From the NCBI GenBank assembly GCA_933822405.4, contig CAKOGP040000779.1:200291-264290 (forward strand): 64,000 nt of DNA, written 5' to 3'. This stretch comes from Cylindrotheca closterium (lineage: Eukaryota > Bacillariophyta > Bacillariophyceae > Bacillariales > Bacillariaceae). How positions within the stretch are numbered: position 1 is the stretch's first letter; every line of letters starts with the position of its first letter. Of the stretch, positions 30,837 to 42,630 are shown in pieces. A program made the translations under genes and the position numbers. The notes under the pieces were generated by a model. The model was not told the origin of the DNA and did no database searches. It saw only the letters and a program-made list of their open reading frames with translations.

Positions 30837-33800
30837 TTATAACTCAAACAGTTCTGAATCTGATTCGATAGATCCTGACAAGCCATCTTCCTTTAGTGCT
30901 TGGTTTGATGATGATGTTTTCGCATCCTCTATTCGTGGCTTGGTGGGTTGCCCCCAATCGTTGCCTGTCTTCGGTTCCGATTTCTCTGCCTTGTTTAAGA
31001 TGTGCTTCTTCCCCATTACACAAATATCCCAGCGGTGCTGTTGATAGCCATTGATTTCCGCTCCAACTGGTAGTGGCCCGATCGTTAATAGCCAGGCTAG
31101 CAAGAAACCCATACTGTAAACCAATGCCATTGCTGCTACACAGCAGATTAAGATTCCCAGCTCCACCAGTGCCAGTGTCCTGCAACCAAGAAGAAATGCG
31201 CAACCTCCAATCGTCGAAAGAGCGCTAGCAAAAATTGGAGATCCTGTAATGAATACCGCTTCCTTCACTTTCGTTTCTCGTTCATTGCTCTTGGATCGGT
31301 GATACGCATGGACAACATGAAGGGAATAGTTGGCACTCAAGCCAATAAATATTGATACCCCCAAGGCTTGAACTGGACCCAACGGAAGTTGGAAGATAGC
31401 AAAGAGCCACCCTGTAATGCAGAAGAACATCAAAAGAATGGTAGCCATGACCATCAAACATAGAAGGATGTTTTGGGTAAATAGTAATATGATTGCAAAG
31501 CAGAACAAATTTGCAATTAGCCAAGTCATTACAGTCGCATCGACTGTTTCAGTTGCTCGGGCTTCGTTCCAAAAAAGATCACTTTGCGCAACCATTTGCA
31601 CGTTTGGGTTGGGTGCTGCAGCATTCAAAGTCCGAGCAAATTGATCCCACTTTTCGAATGTTGTAAGCGTTGCTGAATCGTACGATCGAAACGTGATGCT
31701 CGCATACATTGAGCTGCCAGCCAATCCAGGCAAAGCAGTTCCGATCTCCCCTTCGACAAGCCTCGCAAATCGTGGATTTGTTGATTCCAGTACTTCAATG
31801 TAGCTCGTGAACAGCTCCGTCGGGGCCGGGAAACCATCTATTTGGTTTGAAGCAAATTCCGCAAATAGCTCGATCCATGTAACTTCATCTTCGATAATAT
31901 CCAGAGACTTATCCAGTCTTGCAGCCTCGACCACGTCCAGTAGCCATTGCTGCGATTCTGGCGTTGAAACATCAAATCCTGGTACCAAACCGTCCAACAA
32001 CTTGACATCTCCCCCTGGTGTCGTCGTCGCTTCAGACAGCACTTCCACCGTCCAGGGTCCACTTGATTGTCCGTCACTGACGCCAACTCCAAAAATAAGC
32101 TTAACCTCGATGATAGCACCTGGGCTTCCTATGTTGTCAGTCGCATTTGTGCTGCTGTCAGCAACGGACGGCTGAAATGAAGGTGATAGTGTTGGGGCAA
32201 TTGTTGGTGGAGTTGGTGCGGCTGGTGCAATGATTATTGGAGCAGAAGTGAAGTTTCCCGCATTCCCGCCTCCACCGCCATTGCCTCCGCCACCTCCTCC
32301 GTTCCCACCACCTCCATTGCCACCTCCCCCATTTCCACCACCGCTTCCATTTCCTCCTCCATCTGAGCCTCCTCCGCCATCGCCGCCACCTTCGCCACAG
32401 TCTACACCGGTGCAACCCGATCCACTGCTTCCATCGCCAGATCCGTCAGATGAACCAGAGCCTCGACTTTCGCTGGACGATATTGAATAATACTTGTTCT
32501 GAATTCAAAAGATCAACTGTGAGTAGGACTGTTGTCCACAAAACAATTAGCAAAGAGCATCGTCTTCACTCACCTGAATTGAAGTCAACCGGCCCTGATT
32601 GTATTCACTGGAAAAGATGACAATGGATCCGTCAGTGAATCCAAGATTCAAGAACCCGAAAAGTCCGAGGAGAAATGCAAAAAGAAGAGATACAGCAAGA
32701 ATCAATTTTCTTCGACGTTTCAAGAACGGTGTATAACGATCCAGTAACATGCGGTCAATGCGATTCAGTCTCGAGGCACTAGGTGCAATTGGTGCTACTG
32801 GTGCAGACTCCTGTACCTTATCATCCTGCTTTGGTGATTCTCCCATAGTGATTTCTACACAGTCATCTGCGGCCAAGATTCGATTAGGGCCAGAGGGCAT
32901 GCCAGATGCCCGAGCAGAGCCCATTGTTTCGTCCACTTTTGTCCTTTGCCCCTTCGCTTCCCTGTTGGTGTTATCGTGTCTTTCGCCAAGACACCACTCG
33001 GGTAGCACTTTTCTTTTCCAAGGCTTGAGATACATTTCATTGACCAAGATGGCACTTGGCAGTATCGTCATGACGTGAAAGTAATTGATCATTACAACCA
33101 CTCCCATATAAATACCAAACTCTTGAATGACAAGAAGTACACCAAAGCCATTGCTGAAAAAGCATACAGCTGCTGTCATACTTGACACCAGCATCATACT
33201 GCCGGCAGTGGAATATGCCCATTGCATTTTGCTACGAATGGCTTCAAGTTCTTGTTCTGCAGGTGTTTCAGTTCCAGGCGAAGCAACTTCGTCATCAACA
33301 TCGGCATGTGTGTAGGAATCTGTCATCAAAAAGATGTCGTCGGCACCAATTCCTAGCATTACAAACAATCCTGCTACATGAAGCAATGTCACATCTGGTA
33401 TTCCAAAGTGCGTGGTGCACCAATAGTACGATGTCGTGAACGCCAGAAGCAATCCAGTCATTCCAAAGAAGAAGATAAAAAAGTCTTGAACTTTCAGGAG
33501 AATCATAAGACCGATAACGACCAAGCTGCCGAGACTCCAGCGAGAGTCATGATACAGCGCGTCATTGGCTTCGAGGCGCAAAAGATACCCATTTTCCCAT
33601 GTGAATAACAAATCTTCGTAGTACTTCTCCTGGTCTCGCTTCCAGAGAAAATTGTTGTACAAGTCGTCCAGAAAGCGATCCATTTCACTCTGTTGACCCT
33701 GAAAGTACATGACGCTCTTTGTAATGTTGCTCTGCAAATTATCTGCCCCAAAGTATTGGTCGACTTGCGAACTTTTTGCTTTGGCAGCCAGAGTTCCTTC

Positions 33801-36065
33801 GATATCTTCCACTATAGTCCCGTTTTGGTATAAATACGTCAGCGGTGTATCAAATGGGGAGCAATCCTCCTTATCGCGACGGCAGAAGATCTCAAAGTCT
33901 GGTAGGGATCGCACATATTCTTCAAAGTCATAGATCGAAGATATGACCTCGGCGTCAAAGACATTTCCACCATTTCGATTTTGATAAATGATGTAAATAG
34001 TAATGTATGCTATCCGTTCGCTGGTAGTTGTTGCGCCATTGTTGTCTTGCAATCTCCTATGGCTCGTATCCCAAGCGTACGACTCCTTCTCCCCCTCCAT
34101 GTCGTCCCATAGCTGAAGTCGACGGCGACTGTCAACGTCCCCACCCATGGTCCGGCATTGGCTCCTTGCCTCCGAGACTGAATCCTCCTGGAATTGTTGC
34201 GCGGCGGCATAGTTGTTTGCCACGATATCCAATTCACTCGAAATGTCCAAATAGGATTCAAAATCCAAATTGACATCAATGCTGTAGCCGGATCGCGCAA
34301 AGCCTACCAGACTCAACGCAAGGGGAAATGCAATCGAAACTAGTAAAAAGCAAGCTGGATAATAGGTCAGTGCCTTCATCCAAAGCTCATTGGGTGAAAG
34401 TGGTGGCGGCAAGCCTTGCTGTTGCCGCCGACGCTTGAGGCAAAAGTACATGATCCATGCCAATGCCAATATTCCGAGGAACAAAATGACAATCGATAGA
34501 TAGCCTAATCGCTTCACCGTCGTGTCTCCTGACTGATCATCATTGGCCTGTAAAGCGGTGATATTGTCAACATCATTGGCACTGCTGCTGTCGGCAGTAT
34601 CCAAACTGGATTGCCAACTCTTTGTCTTGACCACTTGTTTGAAAAAGGCAACTGCTTCCTCGCTGGATAAATCCGAAAAGGCAAATCTTGGACAAGACGA
34701 CGAGTCTGTATCGTCGGCCAAAGGTGGTGGTGTGTACACATGAAAACGATCTGGTTTCGCTTCTTGCAAGTTGGTCAATGCCCGTGCTTCCATAGTATTG
34801 TTGGAAGAGGATGCCATCCAGGCAACATCCATCACTTCTGGTGCTTCGACAATCATTTGTCCCACATCAGAAGCAAGGTTGGAAAACTCCGACAAAACCT
34901 TGTTGATATTCCAAGGCTCGTTCAAAACCTGATTGGAAGGTAAATTGGGACTAAAGAGACTCGATCCTTCCAAAATGGCCAAGACGGAAGACGGTTCGTT
35001 CCATTGAAAGGCCTCCGCTGCTTCCTTGGCAAAGACCATTGGCGCAATGGTGGAAGTATATTCCGGATCATTGGTGCTACATCCCCCAATTTTGCCTCCG
35101 GAAACCGTAATCATGGCATCCAAGGAGGAACCAAACTGTGTGGTTAGCCAATCCAATACCGCTTCCAAATTGGCATTGCCTCGATGCCAAATCCGTTCGC
35201 GTCCTTGATAGACGGGGGCATCCCACCAAGGGCCATCAAAGGGTGGATCGGGTCCGTCCAGTTCACAGCCACTCCAACGTCCTTGGGCTTGATATCCCAA
35301 GAACCAATCCATACTACAATGAGGAATTAGTAGATAGCTCCATTCGTCAATATCATTGCTCAAGGTTTGCCACCAAAAAGTGGAATCGTCATTTGTAGAA
35401 TTGGTCTTGTTGCTGTTGCTTTGACGTATGCCCAAGGGTACATCACCACCAGCATCATCATCGTTGTCGTCTGCTGCTGCTGCTGCTGTTGTGGAATTCC
35501 CATAAAACAAGCGTGGACTCAATACCTCCAGAAACTTGGGGACAATTCCGCTGCAAGTGCCTAAATTTGGCAAAGCTTTCGTTGTGGTTGGTGTAGCATC
35601 ACTGTAGTATTGATCTAAATAGTCCTTCCAGGGTGTTTGTCGCGAGTGGGCACCATTGCAACCACAATCCAAACCAAAACAAGCCGGTCCTCCTTCGAAT
35701 TCCACCAAAATCTTGCGAAAGTGAGCATTGGTGCCTCTCTTGAACAAAAAGGAAAAGGGTGATCGATTGGAACAAAGAGGTGCCAATTTGGGTGCCGCAA
35801 AGGAGGCATCTTCGAGTGGAAATTCAAAAAAGTAAGATCGTTGGGGCAGCATGGCGGTTTCCACACTGTTGGGTGCCGATCGATAAGCATTCAAGAGTTG
35901 TTTGTTGTTTTCAGCAGCAGCAGCAGCAGCAGCAGCAGCATTAGCAGTGTCAAGTTGGAGAGTAAGAATCAGAAGGACACATAATAGGAGAGAAGAGCTG
36001 CTGAGAAAGGCTACCATGGAAGAAAAGCTTTCTTGACGGGCTATCGTTCGTTGGAAATAAAACAT
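30837..36065 (-). CDS. Notum/pectin-acetylesterase-like domain fused to Patched/Dispatched-like RND protein (copy B)
   Basis: Two exons: complement(32574..36065) and complement(30837..32498). The 75-nt intron (GTGAGT...CAG) is at the same place and phase as in copy A; about 1717 aa. The N-terminal signal region includes a polyalanine run. The hydrolase-like domain keeps EFEGGPACFG, IPHCSMDW and HRGNANLEAVLDW. The nucleophile motif, however, reads GGKIGG: Lys325 replaces Ser, and the DWHLG His is Phe. The domain is thus probably not an active esterase. The RND part is well conserved: membrane segment, GIGADDIFLM, a Gly-rich loop after the intron, a second bundle with GLSANYSLHVVHAY and a tail much shorter than in copy A. 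Role unknown; a lipid- or sterol-binding or transport function is inferred from the fold. Confidence 0.82.
35910..35945 (-). repeat. CAG/CTG trinucleotide run (polyalanine)
   Basis: A run of GCA/GCT-type trinucleotides encodes about ten consecutive Ala after the signal-peptide core of RND copy B. Likely length-variable. Copy A has no such run. Confidence 0.9.
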
Positions 36066-36611
36066 TGTTGGAAAATTTTCAAAACGATGATGGTTTTCTT
36101 ATTGATTGATATTCATACAGTACAGTGTACTCAATACGTTGACATCCATTCAGCAATATGTTTCAACAATCAATCTTTTCGAATTGGATTGATACTATAA
36201 GCTTCAGGTTGGCGACTTTTTTGGCTTGTTGAGTAATGGTTGTTTATGGCACTTGTGTTTGCCCATATATAATACGTGTAGAGAGAGACTGTATCTATCG
36301 TTGAACCCGTCTCAAAGAATACAGCTCCATCTCCATGAATTTTTGGTTTCTCGGCGTTTATTTTGAATGTGACACACACGACCGGACTCAAACAGAAGGC
36401 GGAGTGGGTCGGTCCGTCAACCCGCCTTTGGATTGGTATCGACACGTGGAAGCATAAAAGAGTAGGAATTCGGAATGAAAAAATGAGAAAATCCAAATGA
36501 ATATGCACGAATGCCAATAATACGCGGATGGATTTTGCTTCTCCTCTGCCTCATCCATACTGTACCAGGTACTCGTACCCTCCACAACCTTATATATATA
36601 TATTAGCAATC
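36066..36611. promoter_or_regulatory. Divergent intergenic region, RND copy B / FKBP 1
   Basis: 546 bp between divergent starts. There is a TATA-rich run (36590-36603) directly upstream of the FKBP ATG, and a GTAC-type palindromic cluster near 36115-36130. No gene seen. Confidence 0.4.
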
Positions 36612-37544
36612 ATGAAGACTACTGCAACTCTCTTGTGCCTATCCGCTCTTTCGAGCATGGCCACCGCCGCCACGGAATTCTCCATCAACGTGTACGAAGG
36701 TCCCACGGAGTGCGATGACGAGAACAAAGTCAAGGTCGGCGATAGTTTGAGCATGCATTACACCGGAACCATTGACGAATCCTCGGAAACTGGTGAAAAG
36801 GGAATGCAATTTGATTCTTCTCGGGATCGTGGCAACACGTTTGACTTCAAGATTGGACAAGGAATGGTCATTAAAGGTTCGTTCGTTCATCCGTTCGTTC
36901 GTTCGTTCGTTCGTCATTGCTAGTTTGGTGTGGGCGTGGATTGGATTCATCCCAACACAAAGAAAGTGGCTCACAGCGTTTGCCTTTATCATATATCTTG
37001 GCATCATGATTCATAGGTTGGGACGAAGGTTTGATTGGTGTCTGCAAGGGTGCCAAGGTGAGTAAAGCTAGTGGGAAACAAGAATGGAACGCGCTTTTGC
37101 TAGGTGCTCCCTTTTATATGCAGCATTTAGACTCGTTTTGGTTCTGCTGAAACTCCTCGTCGTGAAACCAAAAAACTCATCTCGTTGCATTCCTTTATAA
37201 TAAACTTTTTTCATTAGGCTACTTTGGTCATTCCCCCCGACATGGGGTACGGTGCCCAAGGAGCTGGTGATGCCATTCCTGGAGGCGCCACCTTGAATTT
37301 CGACGTCGAAGTCGTGGAGATTAGCGACAAGGACCCCGAACAACCCAATTTGTTTGAAATGTTGGACGAAGATGGAGATGGAAAGCTATCCAAACCAGAA
37401 ATTGAAGCCTTTTTTGTGAACCAAGGTGGAACAATGCCAGATGGATTGTGGGAGGATGAAGATAAGGATAAGGATGGCTTTGTCAGTTGGGAGGAGTTTA
37501 CTGGTCCCAAGGGAGCCTCGCCACCAGCTCACGATGAACTATAG
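36612..37544 (+). CDS. ER-lumenal FKBP-type prolyl isomerase with EF hands (FKBP14-like), copy 1
   Basis: Three exons: 36612..36876, 37017..37057, 37218..37544; 210 aa. The signal peptide ends about TAAT. The FKBP domain has [13 protein letters not shown], the continuous [17 protein letters not shown] rebuilt across two introns, and PPDMGYG. The aromatic and acidic pocket residues of active FKBPs are present. Two EF-hand loops follow ([24 protein letters not shown]). The protein ends HDEL, a clear ER-retrieval signal. It should catalyse proline isomerisation during folding of secreted proteins in a Ca-rich lumen. The first intron starts inside a (GTTC)n tract. It is a tandem paralog of the next gene. 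Confidence 0.9.
36877..36920 (+). repeat. (GTTC)n microsatellite at an intron 5' splice site
   Basis: About nine GTTC units with one interruption start exactly at the donor dinucleotide of intron 1 of FKBP copy 1. Unit-number changes would leave the first GT intact. Confidence 0.85.
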
Positions 37545-37773
37545 ATTGATTGAGACTACTAGAGGAGTATGGTAGCTGGATTGGGATGGATTCTTTTTTA
37601 ATGTAGAAGTTTTATTCATGCAGCACTATCTATTATTCTATTGCTTTGTTGAATTTGGCTATACCTACCTCTAATGGTGGCGTGAGATTTGATTCACTCC
37701 CGCGGGACTTGATGGAACACATCTTTTATTCAGTCATATATAATACCATTCAACACTATTATAACGATTAGCA

Positions 37774-38599
37774 ATGCCAGGTCCACAACGACAACACCGC
37801 CTTCTATTTGGACTCTTCTGCTTCTTGGCAGCAGTTTCGGTCACAAATGCAGCAATCTCGCTATCCACGACGGTAACTGACGGACCTGAGGAATGTGACA
37901 ACGTCGACAAGATTCAAAAGGGCAATTACGTGCAGATGCATTACACGGGAAGCATTGACGAATCGTCCGAGACTGGAACTGCGGGTGAAGTCTTTGATTC
38001 TTCGGACAAGCGTGGCAAAACTTTTGATTTTACCGTCGGAAAGGGACAAGTCATCAAGGTATTATATGTGATCGATTGTTCCAGCATTTTGAATTATATT
38101 TGCGTATTTTATGATGGTTTTCCTTATCCTACATGCACGGCCTCGTTCTGATTTTTATTTTGTTTCCCTTGTTGCTTCCATAATATTTTCATTATAATAT
38201 ATTCAGGGATGGGACCATGGGTTGTTGGGATTGTGTAAGGGTGCCAAGGCGACGCTAATTGTTCCACCCCTGTTGGGATATGGAAGTCGTGGGGCGGGAG
38301 GAGGTCTCATTCCCGGTGGAGCCACTCTTCGGTTTGATGTAGAAGTGGTGGACGTTGCGGACGACGAAGGCTTGCCGGAAGATGAACACGAACCGGATTT
38401 GTTTGGATTTTTGGATGAAGATGGAGATGGCAAGTTGTCGCCTGTGGAACTTGCAGATTACTTTCAGATGCAGGGATCTGCCATGCCCGATGACTTGATG
38501 GAACGAGAAGACAAGGATGGAGATGGATTCATTTCGTGGGAAGAGTTCAGTGGACCAAAGGGAGCGACACCTCCAGGATCCGTGGGTGATGAATTGTAA
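37774..38599 (+). CDS. ER-lumenal FKBP-type prolyl isomerase with EF hands (FKBP14-like), copy 2
   Basis: Two exons: 37774..38058 and 38207..38599; 225 aa. The signal peptide ends around VTNA. The FKBP core has MHYTGSID, VFDSS, VIKGWDHGLLGLCKGAK and LLGYG; the EF hands are [12 protein letters not shown] and DKDGDGFISWEE. The C-terminus is GDEL, a variant of the ER-retrieval tetrapeptide. The only intron is at nearly the same codon as intron 1 of copy 1 but in phase 0, not phase 1; the second intron of copy 1 is absent. A tandem duplicate, 229 bp downstream of copy 1. Confidence 0.9.
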
Positions 38600-38781
38600 A
38601 AAGTTTAAAAACATATAATTGTAATGGATTGCTTTAGAAATAAATCTATCCATATTGGTTGGTTGGTTGAAACACTTCTTGGTGATAATGCGTCATCAAT
38701 CAAAACACATCATCAAGTAGCCTCAGGCTTGATGATAGAGTATAATTGAGAATTGATATTATATTTTGATATACGGTATGT

Positions 38782-41700
38782 CTAAAGAAAGTTGAAAGGC
38801 CGATCAAAGAATCGAGTCTTCTTGTCCAGTTGGCACCACTTTTGATCCTCGGTCCACTTGGATTCCCAATCGATACACTCACAAAAGACCTTTCGGTGAA
38901 TGTTGCTATAGTCTTGCAAGGGGCGGTTCAAATCCACAGCATTGCCATTGCTGCCAGGGCGTTCCCGACCTGCAGTGTCCCGCTGGCATTCGTTCGGTCC
39001 TGAACCCTTCGGGGCAATTCGCCAGGCCAACAAGCGTTCCAATTCCACCAATTGGATGGGATGGATGCGAATTGGATCCTTCATAACACGATAGTGGACA
39101 GTTTCGAAACACGGCGGGACCATTTGGGCGCCTTCGTATCTACGATACCGCGAAGGTGAGCGAACCAACCCAAAGCAACATCCATGACAACCGTTCCAAA
39201 CTTACCGAAAGTAATACTCCGTTCGAACTTCTCTCATCCATTCATACGGACTGTAGGGCACATTAATGTAATTGTCACCGCTCGCTTGGCTACTCTGGAG
39301 TCTTCGCAAGGAACCCTCTTGCTTTTCTTCATTCTCTGCGTCTCTTTTCTCTCGATACGCTTCGATGCTGCCCAAGTGTTGCTCCTCAATGTCATCTGCA
39401 ATTTCGAAATTGGATGCATCCATTTGGAGGTCCTGGGTCCAGAGACCATGTGGCAGCAAGATATCCTTCTCTTGAATCTCGTCAACACTGTTTGCATGAG
39501 CAATTTTCGTGCGTGTGCCGCCATCAGATTCCAATCGACGAAAGCCCGTCGGTCCCACCTCCTTTGGAAGAGAACAGCAATACCAACAAATGCTTCCAAT
39601 GGCATCACCATAGGTCTCGTAGACGTCTTGGCAATACAGAGTCGTCGATCGTTCTTCATTGCAACACGACGTGGGTTTGCAAATCCGAAAAGGATTACTC
39701 ACTAGGGTACAATCAATGGGTGGATAGACCTTGTGGACTGGTGGCGGCGGAGCTAGTTCCTTTTGGCAGCAATCAGAGCAGAAATCTTTCATTGCATCAC
39801 CAAAGAACTTGTAAACATGGTGACAGTGATCGGTAGAAGAACGAATCGGGTCGCAGCATCCCCCATCCTTGCAAATTCTCCGCATATCAATGCCATTGGT
39901 TCCATCAAATTCCGAGCACAGCCACGGCGTGTGGAGTGTGGGTTCGTGACTAGGAGTTAGAGTGGTAGTAGTGGGGGAAGAGGTTTGGGGATTGAAAATA
40001 GAAGACTGACTTGGGGCATTGCTTTTGTGTGGGTATACAGTGGGCGTGGACACCCGTGTGGAAGTTGACGTGGGTTCATGGCTTGGTGCTCCAGTTGGCA
40101 GTCCGGTGGGACCCTCCATTGGCCTTGGTTCAACAGTTGGAGGCAAGACCCATGGATCGACTTCCTTTGGCTCGGAGCAGCAATACCAGCAAATACTTCC
40201 CATGACCTCGCCAAAGTCAATGTAGGTCTGGGTACAGTATTGAGAATCAGATCGGACGGGACCGCAACACGAATTTGGTTTGCACATGCGATATGGATTC
40301 GGTACCAAAGAACAATCAATTTCGGGATAGGTTGGATGCGGAGGAGGTGGTGGGCCAATGTGTTTCGGAGGATCACAGCATGCCAAACAAACTTTCGCCA
40401 TCTGGTCTCCAAATAGGGAATAGACATAGTGGCAGTGGTCCGTTGCCGACCGGGCTGGGTCGCAGCAACTGTCATCCTTGCAAATTCGTCGCATATCAAT
40501 TCCTGGAAGGCCATCATACTGCTCACAGTCAATCAACGGATCATCAGGTAGCACAGATGGAACCGAAGATGGAACTAATGAAGGTTCCAATGATGGGAAC
40601 TGGGAAGGGGAAATGGTCATTTCCACTTCGCTTGTTGGTACTTCAGAAAAGGATGGACTGTGGGTGCTTGGGGCAGAAGTTGTAGGAGCAATTGCAGCAG
40701 TTGGGCTTGACGTAGTCGGGCCGGTAGTTGACGGAGTGGCAGAAGTCGGACTAGTAGTAGTTGGACCACTGGAAATGGGAAATAAAGACGGAGGTGGGTC
40801 TTCACGATCCAACAGCTTGTTGGGACAACACCACCAGCAGATTGACCCGACCATGTCATCTCCGTACCTCCCATAAATATCGTTCACGCAATACTCCGTG
40901 CTCGATCGTTCCGCTTCGCAGCAGGAAGTTGGTTTGCAGATTCGTTGATGATTTTCAATGGTATCGCAATTGATAAAGGGATATGGATCGTTGACTGGAG
41001 GAATGACTTCGTCCTCCTGGCGGGCAGGATTACGGCAACCTGGATATGGAGGAGCACTTTCCAAACCACATTCTTGACGAGTCTGTTCCTCCACTTCACG
41101 CCATTGGCAAATGAGCTTGTCCAAGAATCCCCATCGTCGACGGTGTTCTGCACCGTCCTCCACATCCAGCAAGATGGCCACCTTTCCAACCTGGCGAGTG
41201 TCATGTTCCACAGAATAAAAATGGGACAAGTGGACTTCGGCCGCAAAGCGTTTTCCCGACTGCGTGTGTTCACTTGGCACGGTAATGTCAGTATGAGAAA
41301 GGTACCACCAGTCAGGAAATCCTTTGGGATAGTCCAAACGGGGAAATTGGCGTCCGGTAGATCCTTCGCACTGGAGCTCTCCAGTGTTTTCATCAACGGG
41401 AGTCACAATCTGAAGTCCATGACGATTGATTCGAAAACTTTGACTTGGAGTGGTGTATCCGTTCTTGACCATGTGATTCCACTTGCAGGCTCCGTCTTCG
41501 TAGGCCTGCATATGTGTAAAGCGATTAGCACCAAATTCATATCTAACACAACTAGATTTCTTAAGAACAAGCACACTACTTACAATCCAGTGATAGTCGT
41601 AACATTCAGTATCATGCCCCGTTTCTGCTGCAGTTCGCAAGAGGTCAATGGGAGACTGATGGTGCACTCCACAGGTATGATTTCCATCAGCTGGGCACCA

Positions 41701-41952
41701 TCTGCAGTTATTCTTGTCGCCGAGTTCCCAGCCAACACCCAGTTCGTATCCATCGGGCCACCCTTGGCAGCTTTCCATATTCAAACAAGTGACCTTGTCC
41801 CAATCTTTGGGACCGTAGTTGTTTCCGACGGTTTCACGATAGTTGAAACGATCTGTGTCGTCAGCAGATACATTCTGCGAACAAACCATTGCCGTGAGAA
41901 CAATGTAGGGGAAGGATAGAAGGCGACCGGTGGCTTTCATGATGAATTTCAT
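38782..41952 (-). CDS. Secreted alpha-carbonic-anhydrase-like protein split by Cys-rich repeats
   Basis: Three exons: complement(41584..41952), complement(39206..41505), complement(38782..39139); about 1008 aa. Both introns have GTAAGT donors. After a signal peptide, the N-terminal part of an alpha-CA domain appears: GVHHQSPIDL, YLSHTDITVPSEHT and RFAAEVHLSHF. The end of the CA domain comes only about 580 residues later, at YEGAQMVPPCFETVHYRVM and DLNRPLQDYSN. The insertion holds five Cys-rich modules in the order A-B-A-B-A, joined by Ser/Thr/Pro linkers; type A ends SICW[WY]CC, type B has GIDMRRICKD. Only two of three zinc-ligand His are evident: the first His of the usual HxH is Leu. The protein may thus be a CA-related binding protein and not an efficient enzyme. 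Extracellular or cell-wall location is inferred. Confidence 0.8.
39700..41010 (-). repeat. Five alternating Cys-rich modules (A-B-A-B-A)
   Basis: Each module spans about 45-50 residues with eight or so Cys, including two CC pairs. Type A (three copies): CKP[TN]SCC...YC...G[DE].[MI]GSICW[WY]CC. Type B (two copies): GIDMRRICKD..CCDP.RS.TDHCH.VY..FGD.M...C..CC. I cannot assign a named domain. Confidence 0.8.
41506..41583 (-). other. 78-nt in-frame intron without stop codon
   Basis: Consensus donor GTAAGT and acceptor TATGCAG in the carbonic-anhydrase-like gene. The length is divisible by three and no stop is present, so retention would add 26 residues between DYHWI and AYEDGACKW. The 26 residues are not CA-like, which supports splicing as the main form. 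Confidence 0.7.
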
Positions 41953-42512
41953 TCCAATGGGATTATGATCCAAGCTACTAGGGTGAGCCAAAACTTCAGT
42001 TATATTTTTGGCACATATTTATTGACAATGTATGGACTGCATTGGTGCATATCATAGAAACAACGTTGAGCTTGAGAGGCTCAACTTCAACAGGAATCGG
42101 CGTCCTCGAGTACACTCCAGCAAAATTTCATCCTCGTTGAGTAATACAAAGGTACGCACTCACCAAAAGGTTCATTTTGATTTGCAACACAAACTGATGA
42201 GTGACGTGGGAATAGACATGCGTTGTGGAACGATGATATGTTGTGCTCGGTTCCAACACGAACCGTTTGAAGCGTTGTGTATTCAAATTTTGTTCCTCTC
42301 CTCTCTCATGATACAAATTCATGCATCACTTGAAACGGAGAAGCAAGCGATGGCACATGATAGGGACCGAAAAATCGAAGGGGTAGTGCCCAACATCGTC
42401 ATCGTTACACGACATACAGTAGTATATCGTTTCTTTTCAGCAAGCATACTGTATTCTCACTTTCCATTTCCGCATCTGTCGGTTTGTATATTACATAACC
42501 CAGCGGAGTGAC
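41953..42512. other. Intergenic region upstream of the 5S gene
   Basis: 560 bp between the start of the carbonic-anhydrase-like gene and the 5S rRNA. It should include the former's promoter. A 159-codon open frame on the + strand is not coding-like and runs into the 5S gene, so it is not annotated. Confidence 0.4.
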
Positions 42513-42630
42513 GGATACGACCATACCAACATGACAGCACCGCTTCCCGTCCGCTCAGCGAAGTTAAGCATGTTCGGGCCTGGTTAGTACTACGGTGGGG
42601 GACCACGTTGGAATCCCAGGTGTTGTATTC
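42513..42630 (+). rRNA. 5S ribosomal RNA
   Basis: Recognised from the conserved eukaryotic 5S sequence: GGATACGACCATACC at the start; the internal promoter/loop region GCGAAGTTAAGCATGTTCGG; GGTTAGTACTACGGTGGGGG; and GGAATCCCAGGTGTTGTATTC at the end, which can pair with the 5' end. Length 118 nt, normal for 5S. A run of six T follows immediately (42631-42636), the expected RNA polymerase III terminator. It is a solitary copy not linked to other rRNA genes here. Arms and internal control region look intact, so it is likely functional. Confidence 0.93.

Noticed and set aside
36528..36923. Longer start for FKBP copy 1, and read-through past exon 1
   Set aside because: The signal peptide begins at the ATG at 36612; the extra upstream codons and the [11 protein letters not shown] tail come from leader and the GTTC repeat intron.
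42032..42511. 159-codon + strand frame before the 5S gene
   Set aside because: Composition is not coding-like, no homology, and it ends at the 5S gene.
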